A stretch of DNA of 64,000 bases from Oopsacas minuta (lineage: Eukaryota > Porifera > Hexactinellida > Lyssacinosida > Leucopsacidae). The notes under the pieces were generated by a model. That model saw only the letters and a list, made by a program, of their open reading frames with translations. It searched no databases and was not told the origin of the DNA. The stretch covers positions 248,001 to 312,000 of the forward strand of contig JAKMXF010000324.1 in NCBI GenBank assembly GCA_024704765.1. The letters run 5' to 3'. Position 1 is the stretch's first letter. Every line of letters starts with the position of its first letter. The translations under genes and the position numbers were made by a program. Shown here piece after piece: positions 41,408 to 50,387 of the stretch.

Positions 41408-44256
41408 ATGAGCTCATCAAAAGGTGTTACAAAATCAAAAGCACAAAGTGCTAAAGAGAGCAGAGCTACAAAACAGCAAGAAACAGGTGCTTGTAAGAAT
41501 CCTTCTCAGCACGATAAACCCTCTACTAAATCGCCTTCTAAAACAACTGAATATTGTTCGAAGAAATATCCTACAACTTCTCCTAGTGTAAAACACAAAC
41601 CTCAAGGAGGTCCGTATAAAGATATAAAATCTGAACACGGGTATGTCCCTCCCAACAGACCAAGTTATGCTACTCTAGGTAGTTCTCTTACAGTGATTAT
41701 AAATTTCTTCCCAATTAAAATACCAAACATAACTATACACCAGTATGACGTCACAATATTCGATTCATCCACTGGTGGTGAAAATGACGAAAAAACCGAG
41801 GAACAAACAGCTGAGTACAGACGTACTGTTAGCAACAAATACGTGTGTAGAAATGTAATAAATGTGTTATCTAATACGCAATTAAAGAGCGAATACCCAG
41901 CTTATGATGGTCGATCTATTCTCTATCTAAAAGATCGTATAGATGTACGCAGATACACTGTAGAATGGAAAGATGAGGAAGATGGTAAGAGAGTTAGACA
42001 GCATGAAGTTGTGCTAAAACACACTGCACACATTGATCTATCTGTTATAACAGGATTAACTCAACGGGAACATCAGTTTGATTCAATGACTAATCATGAT
42101 GAATTCCTAAGTCGCCATCAGGTTGCTACGAATGCGGTAGATACTATCTTCAAACAATTCGCAGCTGCCAGATATACCCCATCGGGTAGAGGTTTTTACT
42201 GGTATTGTAAGGGTCGAGACTTTGATTTGGGTTCAGAACTTGAACTTTGGAAAGGATTTACACAATCTGCGAGGCCTGGTCAGAAACAGGCGTATTTGAA
42301 TATTAACATGTCATATCGTCCATGTATTAAACCGTGGTATCTACTTGACTACCTCTGGGAAGTTTTATATTATCTCAAAGATTTCGAAGAATTATGTAAT
42401 GAAGCTATACTGGAAGATGCTGCTAAGGAAATATTCTATCTAGAATTGTATACTGACCATCTAGGGCATAAACGTAAGTATAAGGTAAAACGAGATAAGG
42501 TTTTCCTTCAACCTGCAAATAAAGAGACATTCCTATGCGATGGAAAGGTAGTTACGGTGCAAAAATATTTCAAAAATCATTATAAAAAGGAGCTAAAATA
42601 CCCCGATCTTCCCTGTATCGATGTCGGAAGAGGCGATAAGGTAATCGCGTTACCAATGGAGATCTGTTATATAAAAGAAGGTCAAAGGTCAAATAATGAA
42701 ATGACCTCTAAACAGAAGCGTAAAATGGTTGAAACGACTTCTGTGCCTCCTATTAACAGACAAGATGATATCAAATCTATAGCAATTGAAATGTTACCTC
42801 CTGATGATCCGTTACGAAATTACTACAAAATCGAAACCAGTAACGCTATGGTCAAGGCGGAGTGTCGCCAGTTACCACCTCCAGTGATAAACTATAACAA
42901 AAATACTTCTCTCAAACCAAACTATGGAAAGTGGCAATTAGGCGGTTATAAATTGGTTGAACCTATTCCAGTATATTTATGGGCTATCCTACACTTCAGT
43001 AATTTCAGTAAAGAAGATGGGTACGTCCGTTATAATGCATTTATTAATCAAATGCAGAGGCAAGCTGGCGATAAAGGCATTCATATGGAAAGGCCAGTAA
43101 ATGAGAAAATATTAACAGAAGTAATTTAAGGAAAGGTTTAGATGAAATTAATACATTGATACGGGATACTTGTGATAAACACGGGAGAGAGCTACAGCTA
43201 ATACTATGTATCATAGACCGTGAGCTAAAAGGCAAATCATTTAACAGTGGTGATATCTACAATAATATTAAGCTAATAGGAGATTCTAAGCTTAACATAG
43301 TTACTCAATGTATTGACCAGAAAAATGCTATAGCAATGAATGGCTCAACTTTAGGCGGAATATGTTTGAAAATTAACGCTAAACTTGGTGGGATAAATCA
43401 CTACGCGACGGTACACACCACTGACCCTCTTCTAATTGATACAATGATCTTGGGAGCTGATGTCAATCATCCCAAGCCAGGGCCTACGATGTATGATTCC
43501 CCTTCAATTGCAGTCGCATGTGTTGCATTAGACAGAGAAATATCACGGTATTACAGTACTTGTCGCTTTCAGAAGAATATATACAATGCAAAACAAAGAC
43601 AGGAGATTATAGTCGAATTTGAGAGTATGTGTGATGAACTATTAAATGAATACGAAAAGTTTAATAACGAATTGCCTAAGAAAATTCTATTTTACAGAGA
43701 CGGAGTGTCAGAAAGTCAATTTCAATTCTGTCTTAACCATGAATTACCAGCAATAAAGCGTGCTTGTATGAAATTTGCCAAAGATTTCAACCCTAAAATT
43801 ACGCTAGTTTGTGTACAGAAGCGACACCATATGAGAATGTTTGAAATACAAAAGGAGAATACTATCAAAAATGTAAATCCCGGTACATATCTTGATCACA
43901 CTATAACACATCCATACGAGTATGATTTCTATCTGTGTAGCCACGCGGCCATGAAAGGTACTGCAAGAGCTGCGCACTATCATGTTCTCCATGATGAGAT
44001 TAAATACACCCCTAATCAGCTGTTTACCATAACTAATCAGCTGTGTTATTGCTACTCAAGATGCACTAAGTCAGTTTCAATTCCTCCTCCAGTATATTAT
44101 GCAGATCTAATAGCTTACAGATATATGAATTGTTTTGACGCTTATAGAGGTAAAAGGAACATTGTACAGAATCAAGATCCTGATAAAATAGACTGGGATC
44201 TTTATCGTAAGAAAGTTAATATTGAAATGCTGCCCGGAAAGATGTTCTGGGCATAA
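41408..44256 (+). CDS. AGO: Argonaute (AGO clade), apparent one-base deletion in the MID domain
   Basis: Small-RNA-guided silencing protein. About 949 residues if one base is restored. The N-terminus is Ser/Thr/Lys-rich. The N and L1 parts follow (SLTVIINFFPIKIPNITIHQ), then PAZ (about residues 315-430) and L2. The MID domain has YNNIKLIGD, VTQC and CLKINAKLGG, the guide 5'-phosphate pocket pattern. PIWI carries ILGADVNHP (Asp), DELLNEY (Glu), FYRDGVSE (Asp) and, where human AGO2 has His in YYAHL, an Asp in YYADL: a DEDD instead of DEDH tetrad. The frame breaks at about 43121-43128 (TAA after LTEVI). One extra A there gives NLRKGLDEINTL continuing into the next frame. No intron explains it. 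AGO rather than PIWI clade by sequence feel. Confidence 0.9.
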
Positions 44257-44840
44257 CAACCAGTATGTAGGTTAGTTATTTACTCTCAGTAGTTTATAGA
44301 TATTAGTAGGATTTACAGTTAGGAAGTGCTCGTTCCTTATAAAGGTAGTTATAAGCTAGGTTAGAGGATGTATATTTCCCAACTTGTACTTTCAATAATT
44401 ATTTATTGTAGGTTTCTTGTGTGTGTTTAGATATGATATATTATTGTGTGATATCATATTGTTATGGGTACGGGGTGATAGAATTGTGTTAAGGGATTAA
44501 AGAACTATTATTTATATTGCTTTTTAGAGGAATTTGAAGTATTAGAGTCTGTTAATTCAGTGTATTTTACTGATACAGAGATTCTATCAGTTCCATAGCC
44601 ATTGAAATTTACAAGCACAATTCTCATCTACTAACTACAGTCAACTCCCATTAGACCGAAGCTTAAAGGGATAATTACTTCGATATGACCCATGAATATA
44701 TGTTGCTTTGACGGTTTGGGAGTACATTTGTCGATATACGCGGGTATTTCGGTATAACAGGAGTTGACTGTAAAATAATTCGAATAATGTAAGTCATCTA
44801 AACGTCTTTTGTGTAATACTAGTTATATAGAAAATTAGAA
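44257..44840. other. Intergenic with a family A element
   Basis: The element is at 44637-44772. The rest is AT-rich 3' flank of Argonaute and 5' flank of the UEV gene. Confidence 0.5.
44637..44772. mobile_element. Family A terminal-repeat element
   Basis: 'acagtcaactcccattagac' pairs with 'ggtataacaggagttgactg'. This is one of the few copies not inside an intron. Confidence 0.8.
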
Positions 44841-45881
44841 ATGAGTGGATCTGGAAAAGAAAGTAATGACGCGATATCATCTTGCCGTAAGAAACTAATC
44901 GATCTACACTATACTAACCCAGAATCAGTTTTAGAACAAGCAATTCAACTCATGGGGTGGTATAAAACGTTAGAACTGAAATCAGCTGTTGTAAAGAGAA
45001 ACGGCAACAGTGATGAACTTATAAAATTATACGGAGAAATTCCAATCTCCCAAAATGGTAGTCATTTGAATATACACGGATTCATAACGATTTGGATTGA
45101 GAAAAACTTTCCTATCTCAGCGCCGATAATAAAACTTAATCAAACGAATTTTCCTGATATTTTCTTTGAACCTTTCCTCAACAGGAAGCAATGTATTGTA
45201 ATATACTCGCCATACTTTGAATGGAACCAGTCAAAGTCAACGCTTATAGATTTGATCCAATTAGTCTGTGTGAATTTAAGACAAGTTTGTATGGGTTGGG
45301 TATTGTCCGCTAGGGACCAAGAAGATCCCAACTGGTCCATACCCCCTCGACTCTCAATGCCAGGAGGTTTCCAACCGTTTCCCCCTATGACTAATCAAAA
45401 TAACAATCCATTAGAGACATCGCCAATTGGTGCAAGACACCCTTACATGAATCCTGGTCCAATGGGTGCTAATATGGTACCACAAAATCGTCCCCCTATG
45501 CTCCCTAATCCTCCTCTCCCAATGAGATACCCTAATCATTTTCAACAGCCTATGTTCCCAATACTCCGACAGACATCTGGAGATTTCATTAATTATACTG
45601 GTGTTGGTCCAAATCAATTTCCAAGGCAATTTCCTAATAATTATAATCAACCTTATCCCCAACCGCTGCAACCGCCGCCGCATCCATCCTACTCTCCTCA
45701 AAAAATCGCCCCAGTAGCTCCCCCAGTCCAACAGCCAGTTGAAGAACCTCTGAACGGTCTCTCCTCTCCGAATTCTCCTAGCAAAGACCCTGTAATTTCC
45801 TCTCCGCCCCTTCCCGTCATATCTTCACCCCCCGCGGTCCCAGCTTTCGCCAGAAAAGTGCCCGCAACTAAAACCACCTAA
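44841..45881 (+). CDS. UEV-domain protein with proline-rich tail (TSG101-like N-terminus)
   Basis: 346 residues, single exon. Residues about 20-150 form a ubiquitin E2 variant domain: LIKLYGEIPIS, LNIHGFITIWIEKNFPISAP, IVIYSPYFEWN and STLIDLIQLVCVNL follow TSG101/UEV order. The active-site Cys of real E2 enzymes is not in place. The rest (about 170-346) is rich in Pro, Asn, Gln and Tyr. In TSG101 this fold recruits ubiquitin and PTAP motifs for ESCRT-I. The coiled coil and C-terminal 'steadiness box' that hold TSG101 in ESCRT-I are absent here. It could be a UEV-only relative or a shortened paralogue. Confidence 0.7.
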   Translation: MSGSGKESNDAISSCRKKLIDLHYTNPESVLEQAIQLMGWYKTLELKSAVVKRNGNSDELIKLYGEIPISQNGSHLNIHGFITIWIEKNFPISAPIIKLNQTNFPDIFFEPFLNRKQCIVIYSPYFEWNQSKSTLIDLIQLVCVNLRQVCMGWVLSARDQEDPNWSIPPRLSMPGGFQPFPPMTNQNNNPLETSPIGARHPYMNPGPMGANMVPQNRPPMLPNPPLPMRYPNHFQQPMFPILRQTSGDFINYTGVGPNQFPRQFPNNYNQPYPQPLQPPPHPSYSPQKIAPVAPPVQQPVEEPLNGLSSPNSPSKDPVISSPPLPVISSPPAVPAFARKVPATKTT

Positions 45882-46728
45882 ATACCATGACAATGTCTTT
45901 AATGAACAATGTATTGAATGATAATAACGTTCATCAATCACTGCAAGAGTTTCATCCAATTTATGTGTGTACTTACTTAATTCATTTATATGTTGTGTTA
46001 GATTTCTATACATGTTTATACAGATATGATCCAGTTTGAATGGGAGCTTAATTTATCTTATAATCACTCTCAGAGTATATTTTATTATTATAATATTGTT
46101 TACTGTCTTAGGTGAACAGATAAACTTTATGTTCGCAACGGGGACGAAGAGTGAAGCTATACAAAACTCCTGACTCACAAAACTTATAACTCGGATGAGA
46201 CGTAATTCGGTTAATGTGTACTATTTTGTTTCCCAAGGGAGTACGTCTTATCTGAGTTTACTGTATTATTTATCCTGAAGGTTTTTGTCATATTTGCATA
46301 TTCCCGCAATTTTCATGACTTTTCCGATCTATTTTTACAGTTTTCTAACAAATGTACGAATATTGAAAATTCGGCAGAAATATGTAAATTTTTGGGACAA
46401 GTTAAGTCTATTTGAATAGATTTTACTGAGCAAAATTACTACAGTGATTCATAACGAAATGAACACTACCGCAGGGGGGGTAGATATCGTAATAGCCATA
46501 CAAACTAGCTAAATTCAACCGATCTTTGCGACTATGCCATGGTCTGTAATGGTTTAGTAACACTGAGTAATCATATCGTCATAACTTACTTACACATTAG
46601 CTCTAAAAGAATATTGAAAGTAATTATTAGTAATATTATTAGGCCAAACCTGAATTACTTTAAATAGGGTAACTTAAGACAAAATAGTAATTAAAGTTTG
46701 AAAATACTCACAAACGTAAATTCATCGA
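45882..46728. other. Intergenic with an inverted-repeat fragment
   Basis: About 46180-46265 holds 'aacttataactcggatgaga ... acgtcttatctgagttta', a repeat family also at 51280-51365. No gene seen. Confidence 0.5.
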
Positions 46729-47994
46729 ATGGCTACTATACAGAAACCTAATTTTATCGAACAAGTAAAAGAGAGTAGAAAGAAGATTAGAGACTGCTTC
46801 AAGAGGTCGCATGAAGCTCTACAACTCAGAGAGAGTATCCTCCTCTCTCATATTGATCAAATCGAGAAAGATTATAATATCAAAAATCAGGAAGTGAATA
46901 CATTGCTAGAGACTTTGAATAAAGAAATAACACACACCGCAGAGACATTCTCCGCAAATAAACTCACTGACGTTCATCAAATAATTCAATCGACTATTAA
47001 CAAGAAGATAACAGAACTAACAGCTGATACAGACAGTAGTATTGAGTTTGAATGGAACAATCAATTCGAGACTGACATAGAACAGCTAGGGAGTATTAAG
47101 CTTAACAGTCAGACTAACATATCTCCCACCCGCACCTTCCCTCCTCAAGTGAAGCCTGTTGTACCTGACTACAAGGCTAAACAGCTGCCTACTGCTTACT
47201 GCTGTAAGAATTCAGGCAAGAAAGCTCCAGGAGAACTGAGCGGTCCCAGATGTATAGCAGTACATTACCAAACTGGAAACATTTACATAGCGGATTGTAG
47301 CAACGATCGTGTACAAGTATTTAGCTGTAACGGTGACTATCTCTTCATGTTCAGTGAGAAGATGAACCGACCAGTAGGTATCTGTATAACTCAGAATAAA
47401 GTGTTTGTTACACAATGGCATGGTCATTACATTAATAAGTACGAACTAGAAGGGAAACTAATCAAGAGTGTTGGTAGTTATGGGAATGGAGAAGCTCAAT
47501 TCCACGGTCCACACGGTCTAGATGTCTCTGATAGAAATAGCAATGTGTATGTATGTGATTCTTATAATAACAGAGTTCAAATCTTAACTGAAGAACTCAA
47601 GTTCCATTCCATACTAGGAATAGACTTGTTTGAGTATCCATGTGTCGTTAAGGTTACAAGAGACAGAGTATTGGTGCTAGATAAGAGTGATCCGTGTATG
47701 TTTGTGTTCAATTCAGATCACGTTCTAACCAACAGACTGATAACTAGAGGTGATGGCGAACAAATAAACAATCCATATTGTTTCGACATAGACAGAGACT
47801 ATAACATCATTATGAGTGATAACAGTAATCACTGTGTATACGTATTCAATCAGGAGGGAGAACAGATACACAAGTTTGGGAAGCAAGGTCAGGGTATCGG
47901 GGAGTTCTATTATCCCTGGGGAATAGCATTAGACAACACAGGACATATTATAGTTGTGTGTCAGAAGGATACTAATTGTCTACAATTCTTCTAA
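46729..47994 (+). CDS. Coiled-coil/NHL-repeat protein, paralogue 2
   Basis: 421 residues and clearly a recent copy of the gene at 38512: long stretches are identical at DNA level (for example around 'ttatcgaacaagtaaaagag' and 'tttgtgttcaattcagatca'), with differences spread along the coiled coil. The structure is the same: N-terminal coiled coil (KKIRDCFKRSHEALQL), linker, NHL propeller with NIYIADCSN, LDVSDRNSNVYVCDS and GIGEFYYPWGIAL. It starts MATIQKPNFIEQ. Intact frame, so probably active. Function as for paralogue 1. Confidence 0.82.
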   Translation: MATIQKPNFIEQVKESRKKIRDCFKRSHEALQLRESILLSHIDQIEKDYNIKNQEVNTLLETLNKEITHTAETFSANKLTDVHQIIQSTINKKITELTADTDSSIEFEWNNQFETDIEQLGSIKLNSQTNISPTRTFPPQVKPVVPDYKAKQLPTAYCCKNSGKKAPGELSGPRCIAVHYQTGNIYIADCSNDRVQVFSCNGDYLFMFSEKMNRPVGICITQNKVFVTQWHGHYINKYELEGKLIKSVGSYGNGEAQFHGPHGLDVSDRNSNVYVCDSYNNRVQILTEELKFHSILGIDLFEYPCVVKVTRDRVLVLDKSDPCMFVFNSDHVLTNRLITRGDGEQINNPYCFDIDRDYNIIMSDNSNHCVYVFNQEGEQIHKFGKQGQGIGEFYYPWGIALDNTGHIIVVCQKDTNCLQFF

Positions 47995-48184
47995 CTGACT
48001 TTAGTATTTAGAATTTGTGATTGCTATGAAGGCTATGATACTTTAGTTCCCTTTATTCATATTGCTTGATATTGCGTATTAGCTAAATATTTGTATTTCC
48101 AATTGTTACTTTAATACACAACAATTTTAGGCTATTATTTGCCCAAAAAGCACAAACTCTCTCTCTCTATATTTTTAATAGTGT

Positions 48185-49930
48185 ATGGGTCAAGATAATT
48201 CTACACAACAAAATCCAATCACCACTCCTGACAACCACACAATCCTGAATAACTCACAATGGCATAGCTACACACAAACTAAATCAAATCTCACAAACAA
48301 ACCTGGAACAATTTTCACACACAAATACACTTCGCCACAATCCTGGCAAGAAACTATTAATTATCTAAAATATATAAGAACATTACGTCATCCAAATATA
48401 CTCAAATACTCCTCATCTTATACAATACCAAATGACCGTATTGAGCTAATAATATCCCCTACCATATCTCTCACACAATTCATCCCTCACTGCTCAAAGT
48501 CAAATACAATTCAGGGTATACGTGAGCTTGTATCGGCTATATTATTCTTACATGATTCAGCTAAAGTCTGTCATCTGGGTATTTCTGTTGGAGAAGTATT
48601 TATCGATAATTTTAATGGTTGTTGGCTTTTGGGAGGATTTGGATTAGCTCGTAAAATAGTGTCCACTGTGAATAATGAGATATTATCATTGGAAAAATTC
48701 AATTTATTGAAGAAGCAGTTAAACGAAGACGAAGCAGAACTTACGAATTGTACAAGTATTGATGTGTGGTTGTTTAAGCAGTTTATTGATGACGTCATTG
48801 AAGCGACAAAGTACAATTCATTGCTAGAAGATTTGCTCGATTGGTTAGATACAAATTGGTTTGAATTGCAATTTGAGGATATTTTAAATCACGAAACTCT
48901 GAATAATTCCGTAACAGAAACAATTGAAATGTTGACGAATATTTCTATAATGGATCGACATGCGAAAAGGAAATTTCTAGAATCGCTACCCTCGCGATTA
49001 AACACACTTGACGAATCTGTTTTGGCGTTCAGAATAACTCAGCTAATATTTTCAACACATTTGTACATGGAACAACTTGTCAGGAATAATATTATCCCAT
49101 TATTGCTAATCCCAAAATGTAAAAAGTTCTCAAAGGAAATATCAGGAAATCAGGAATATATCCTGAATGCTCTTATCACAGAGGACACATACAAACAATT
49201 CATAGTTCCGCTTATCATACGATTATTCGCTAAACAAGAATTACAATTGAGAGTAATTCTATTAAAATACTTCAAATATTTTATTTATTTATTTTCATAT
49301 CAACAACAAACATTGATACATTCACATATAATTTTGGGGCTGAGAGATTCTAGAGAGGAATTGGCTAAACTCACATTTTTCGCTTTAGGAGAGTTGACGA
49401 GTTATATGGGAGTACGGGGCGTCACTGGCAAAGAGGTGCGTCCCATTTTCACAGACGTACGACCAAGAGATTATCAATTAACAGTGTCAAATAATGACGT
49501 AATCGATAATAATATTAATCACATGGATGTTATGCAGCCAATTGAACAAAATTCTGCGAATACAGCAAATGTACAAATATCTTGCGAAAACGAGTTATCA
49601 GATTTTTTTGAAAATGAGACAAAACAACAGGAAAATATTGAATGTTATAATATTGAAAACCTGAATGAAGCTGATTTACTCTCTGAATTAAGGAAACCAA
49701 AATTCCATCTCGGGAAGAGAGAGAACAACTTCCCTGAACCTGAAACGGACGAATTATTATTAGTTACAGACGACTCTCATAAACAAACCCTCCTCGAATT
49801 AAGTCAATTGAATTCTCTTCCAAATAATCCTATTGAGAATGGAATAGACAATCTAACAGATATAGAGTTAGATTCTAATACAGATAATGGCAAACCTGAA
49901 ATAGCATGGGAAGATTGGGATCCCTTTTGA
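48185..49930 (+). CDS. SCYL3: SCYL3/PACE-1-like pseudokinase
   Basis: 581 residues, single exon. It starts MGQDNS, a likely N-myristoylation site as in vertebrate SCYL3. The kinase-like domain is degenerate. The HRD position reads HLG (VCHLGISVGEVFID) and the DFG position GGFG (WLLGGFGLARK). No clear VAIK lysine is found, so no catalysis is expected. A HEAT-like helical region follows (about 250-430; RLFAKQELQLRVILLKYFKY, GLRDSREELAKLTFFALGEL matching SCYL 'GLRDTSD...TLHSLAVL'). The acidic tail ends EIAWEDWDPF, like the family's closing 'W..W'. SCYL proteins work in Golgi trafficking and cell-edge signalling. Confidence 0.82.
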   Translation: MGQDNSTQQNPITTPDNHTILNNSQWHSYTQTKSNLTNKPGTIFTHKYTSPQSWQETINYLKYIRTLRHPNILKYSSSYTIPNDRIELIISPTISLTQFIPHCSKSNTIQGIRELVSAILFLHDSAKVCHLGISVGEVFIDNFNGCWLLGGFGLARKIVSTVNNEILSLEKFNLLKKQLNEDEAELTNCTSIDVWLFKQFIDDVIEATKYNSLLEDLLDWLDTNWFELQFEDILNHETLNNSVTETIEMLTNISIMDRHAKRKFLESLPSRLNTLDESVLAFRITQLIFSTHLYMEQLVRNNIIPLLLIPKCKKFSKEISGNQEYILNALITEDTYKQFIVPLIIRLFAKQELQLRVILLKYFKYFIYLFSYQQQTLIHSHIILGLRDSREELAKLTFFALGELTSYMGVRGVTGKEVRPIFTDVRPRDYQLTVSNNDVIDNNINHMDVMQPIEQNSANTANVQISCENELSDFFENETKQQENIECYNIENLNEADLLSELRKPKFHLGKRENNFPEPETDELLLVTDDSHKQTLLELSQLNSLPNNPIENGIDNLTDIELDSNTDNGKPEIAWEDWDPF

Positions 49931-50387
49931 TATTAATAATTCCAATATCTTTATGTTGTTGTTGTTGTTGTTGTTGTTGTTGACATAATATATTAACAAA
50001 TGGAGAATATATTACAGTGGCTCTTGTTAATGACAAACTTGTTTCAGCTCCACATGATGTCCGTCTAAGCATGCGGACCGGTGGTGTTTCATACTCATTA
50101 TTGTATGACGTTATCATAATACAAAGTGGACTAAAATTCATTAAATATTTCTACTTCTAAATATGTTAATTAAGCGTGTTAAAGGCGGTCTGTTACTTCT
50201 ATTCATCCGTTAGTTAGTAAATATATTGTGTAGTTGAATTTCCCTGATCAAAGGGTGAAATAATGACAATATTCATGAGGCAGGTAAACTTGATGGCGGC
50301 GGTGGAGCTGAACAAGTTTCTAACTAACAGTGGCCACTATAGTAAAGATTTATTGTATTTTCATGATCCCTCTTCTAGCATTCACTA
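49931..50387. other. Intergenic with (GTT)n and a family D element
   Basis: (GTT)n microsatellite at 49954-49982; the element is at 50030-50330. Confidence 0.6.
50030..50330. mobile_element. Family D terminal-repeat element
   Basis: The left end is 'aaacttgtttcagctccaca' and the right end 'tggagctgaacaagttt'. It is near-identical over long parts to the copy at 20566-20812 ('gttaattaagcgtgttaaag', 'ggcggtctgttacttctatt') but has about 50 extra bases near its left end. Confidence 0.85.

Noticed and set aside
5640..44256. Programmed -1 ribosomal frameshifting as the cause of the four frame breaks
   Set aside because: None of the four sites has a standard slippery heptamer (X XXY YYZ) in frame, and unrelated genes would all need it. 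Missing bases are simpler.
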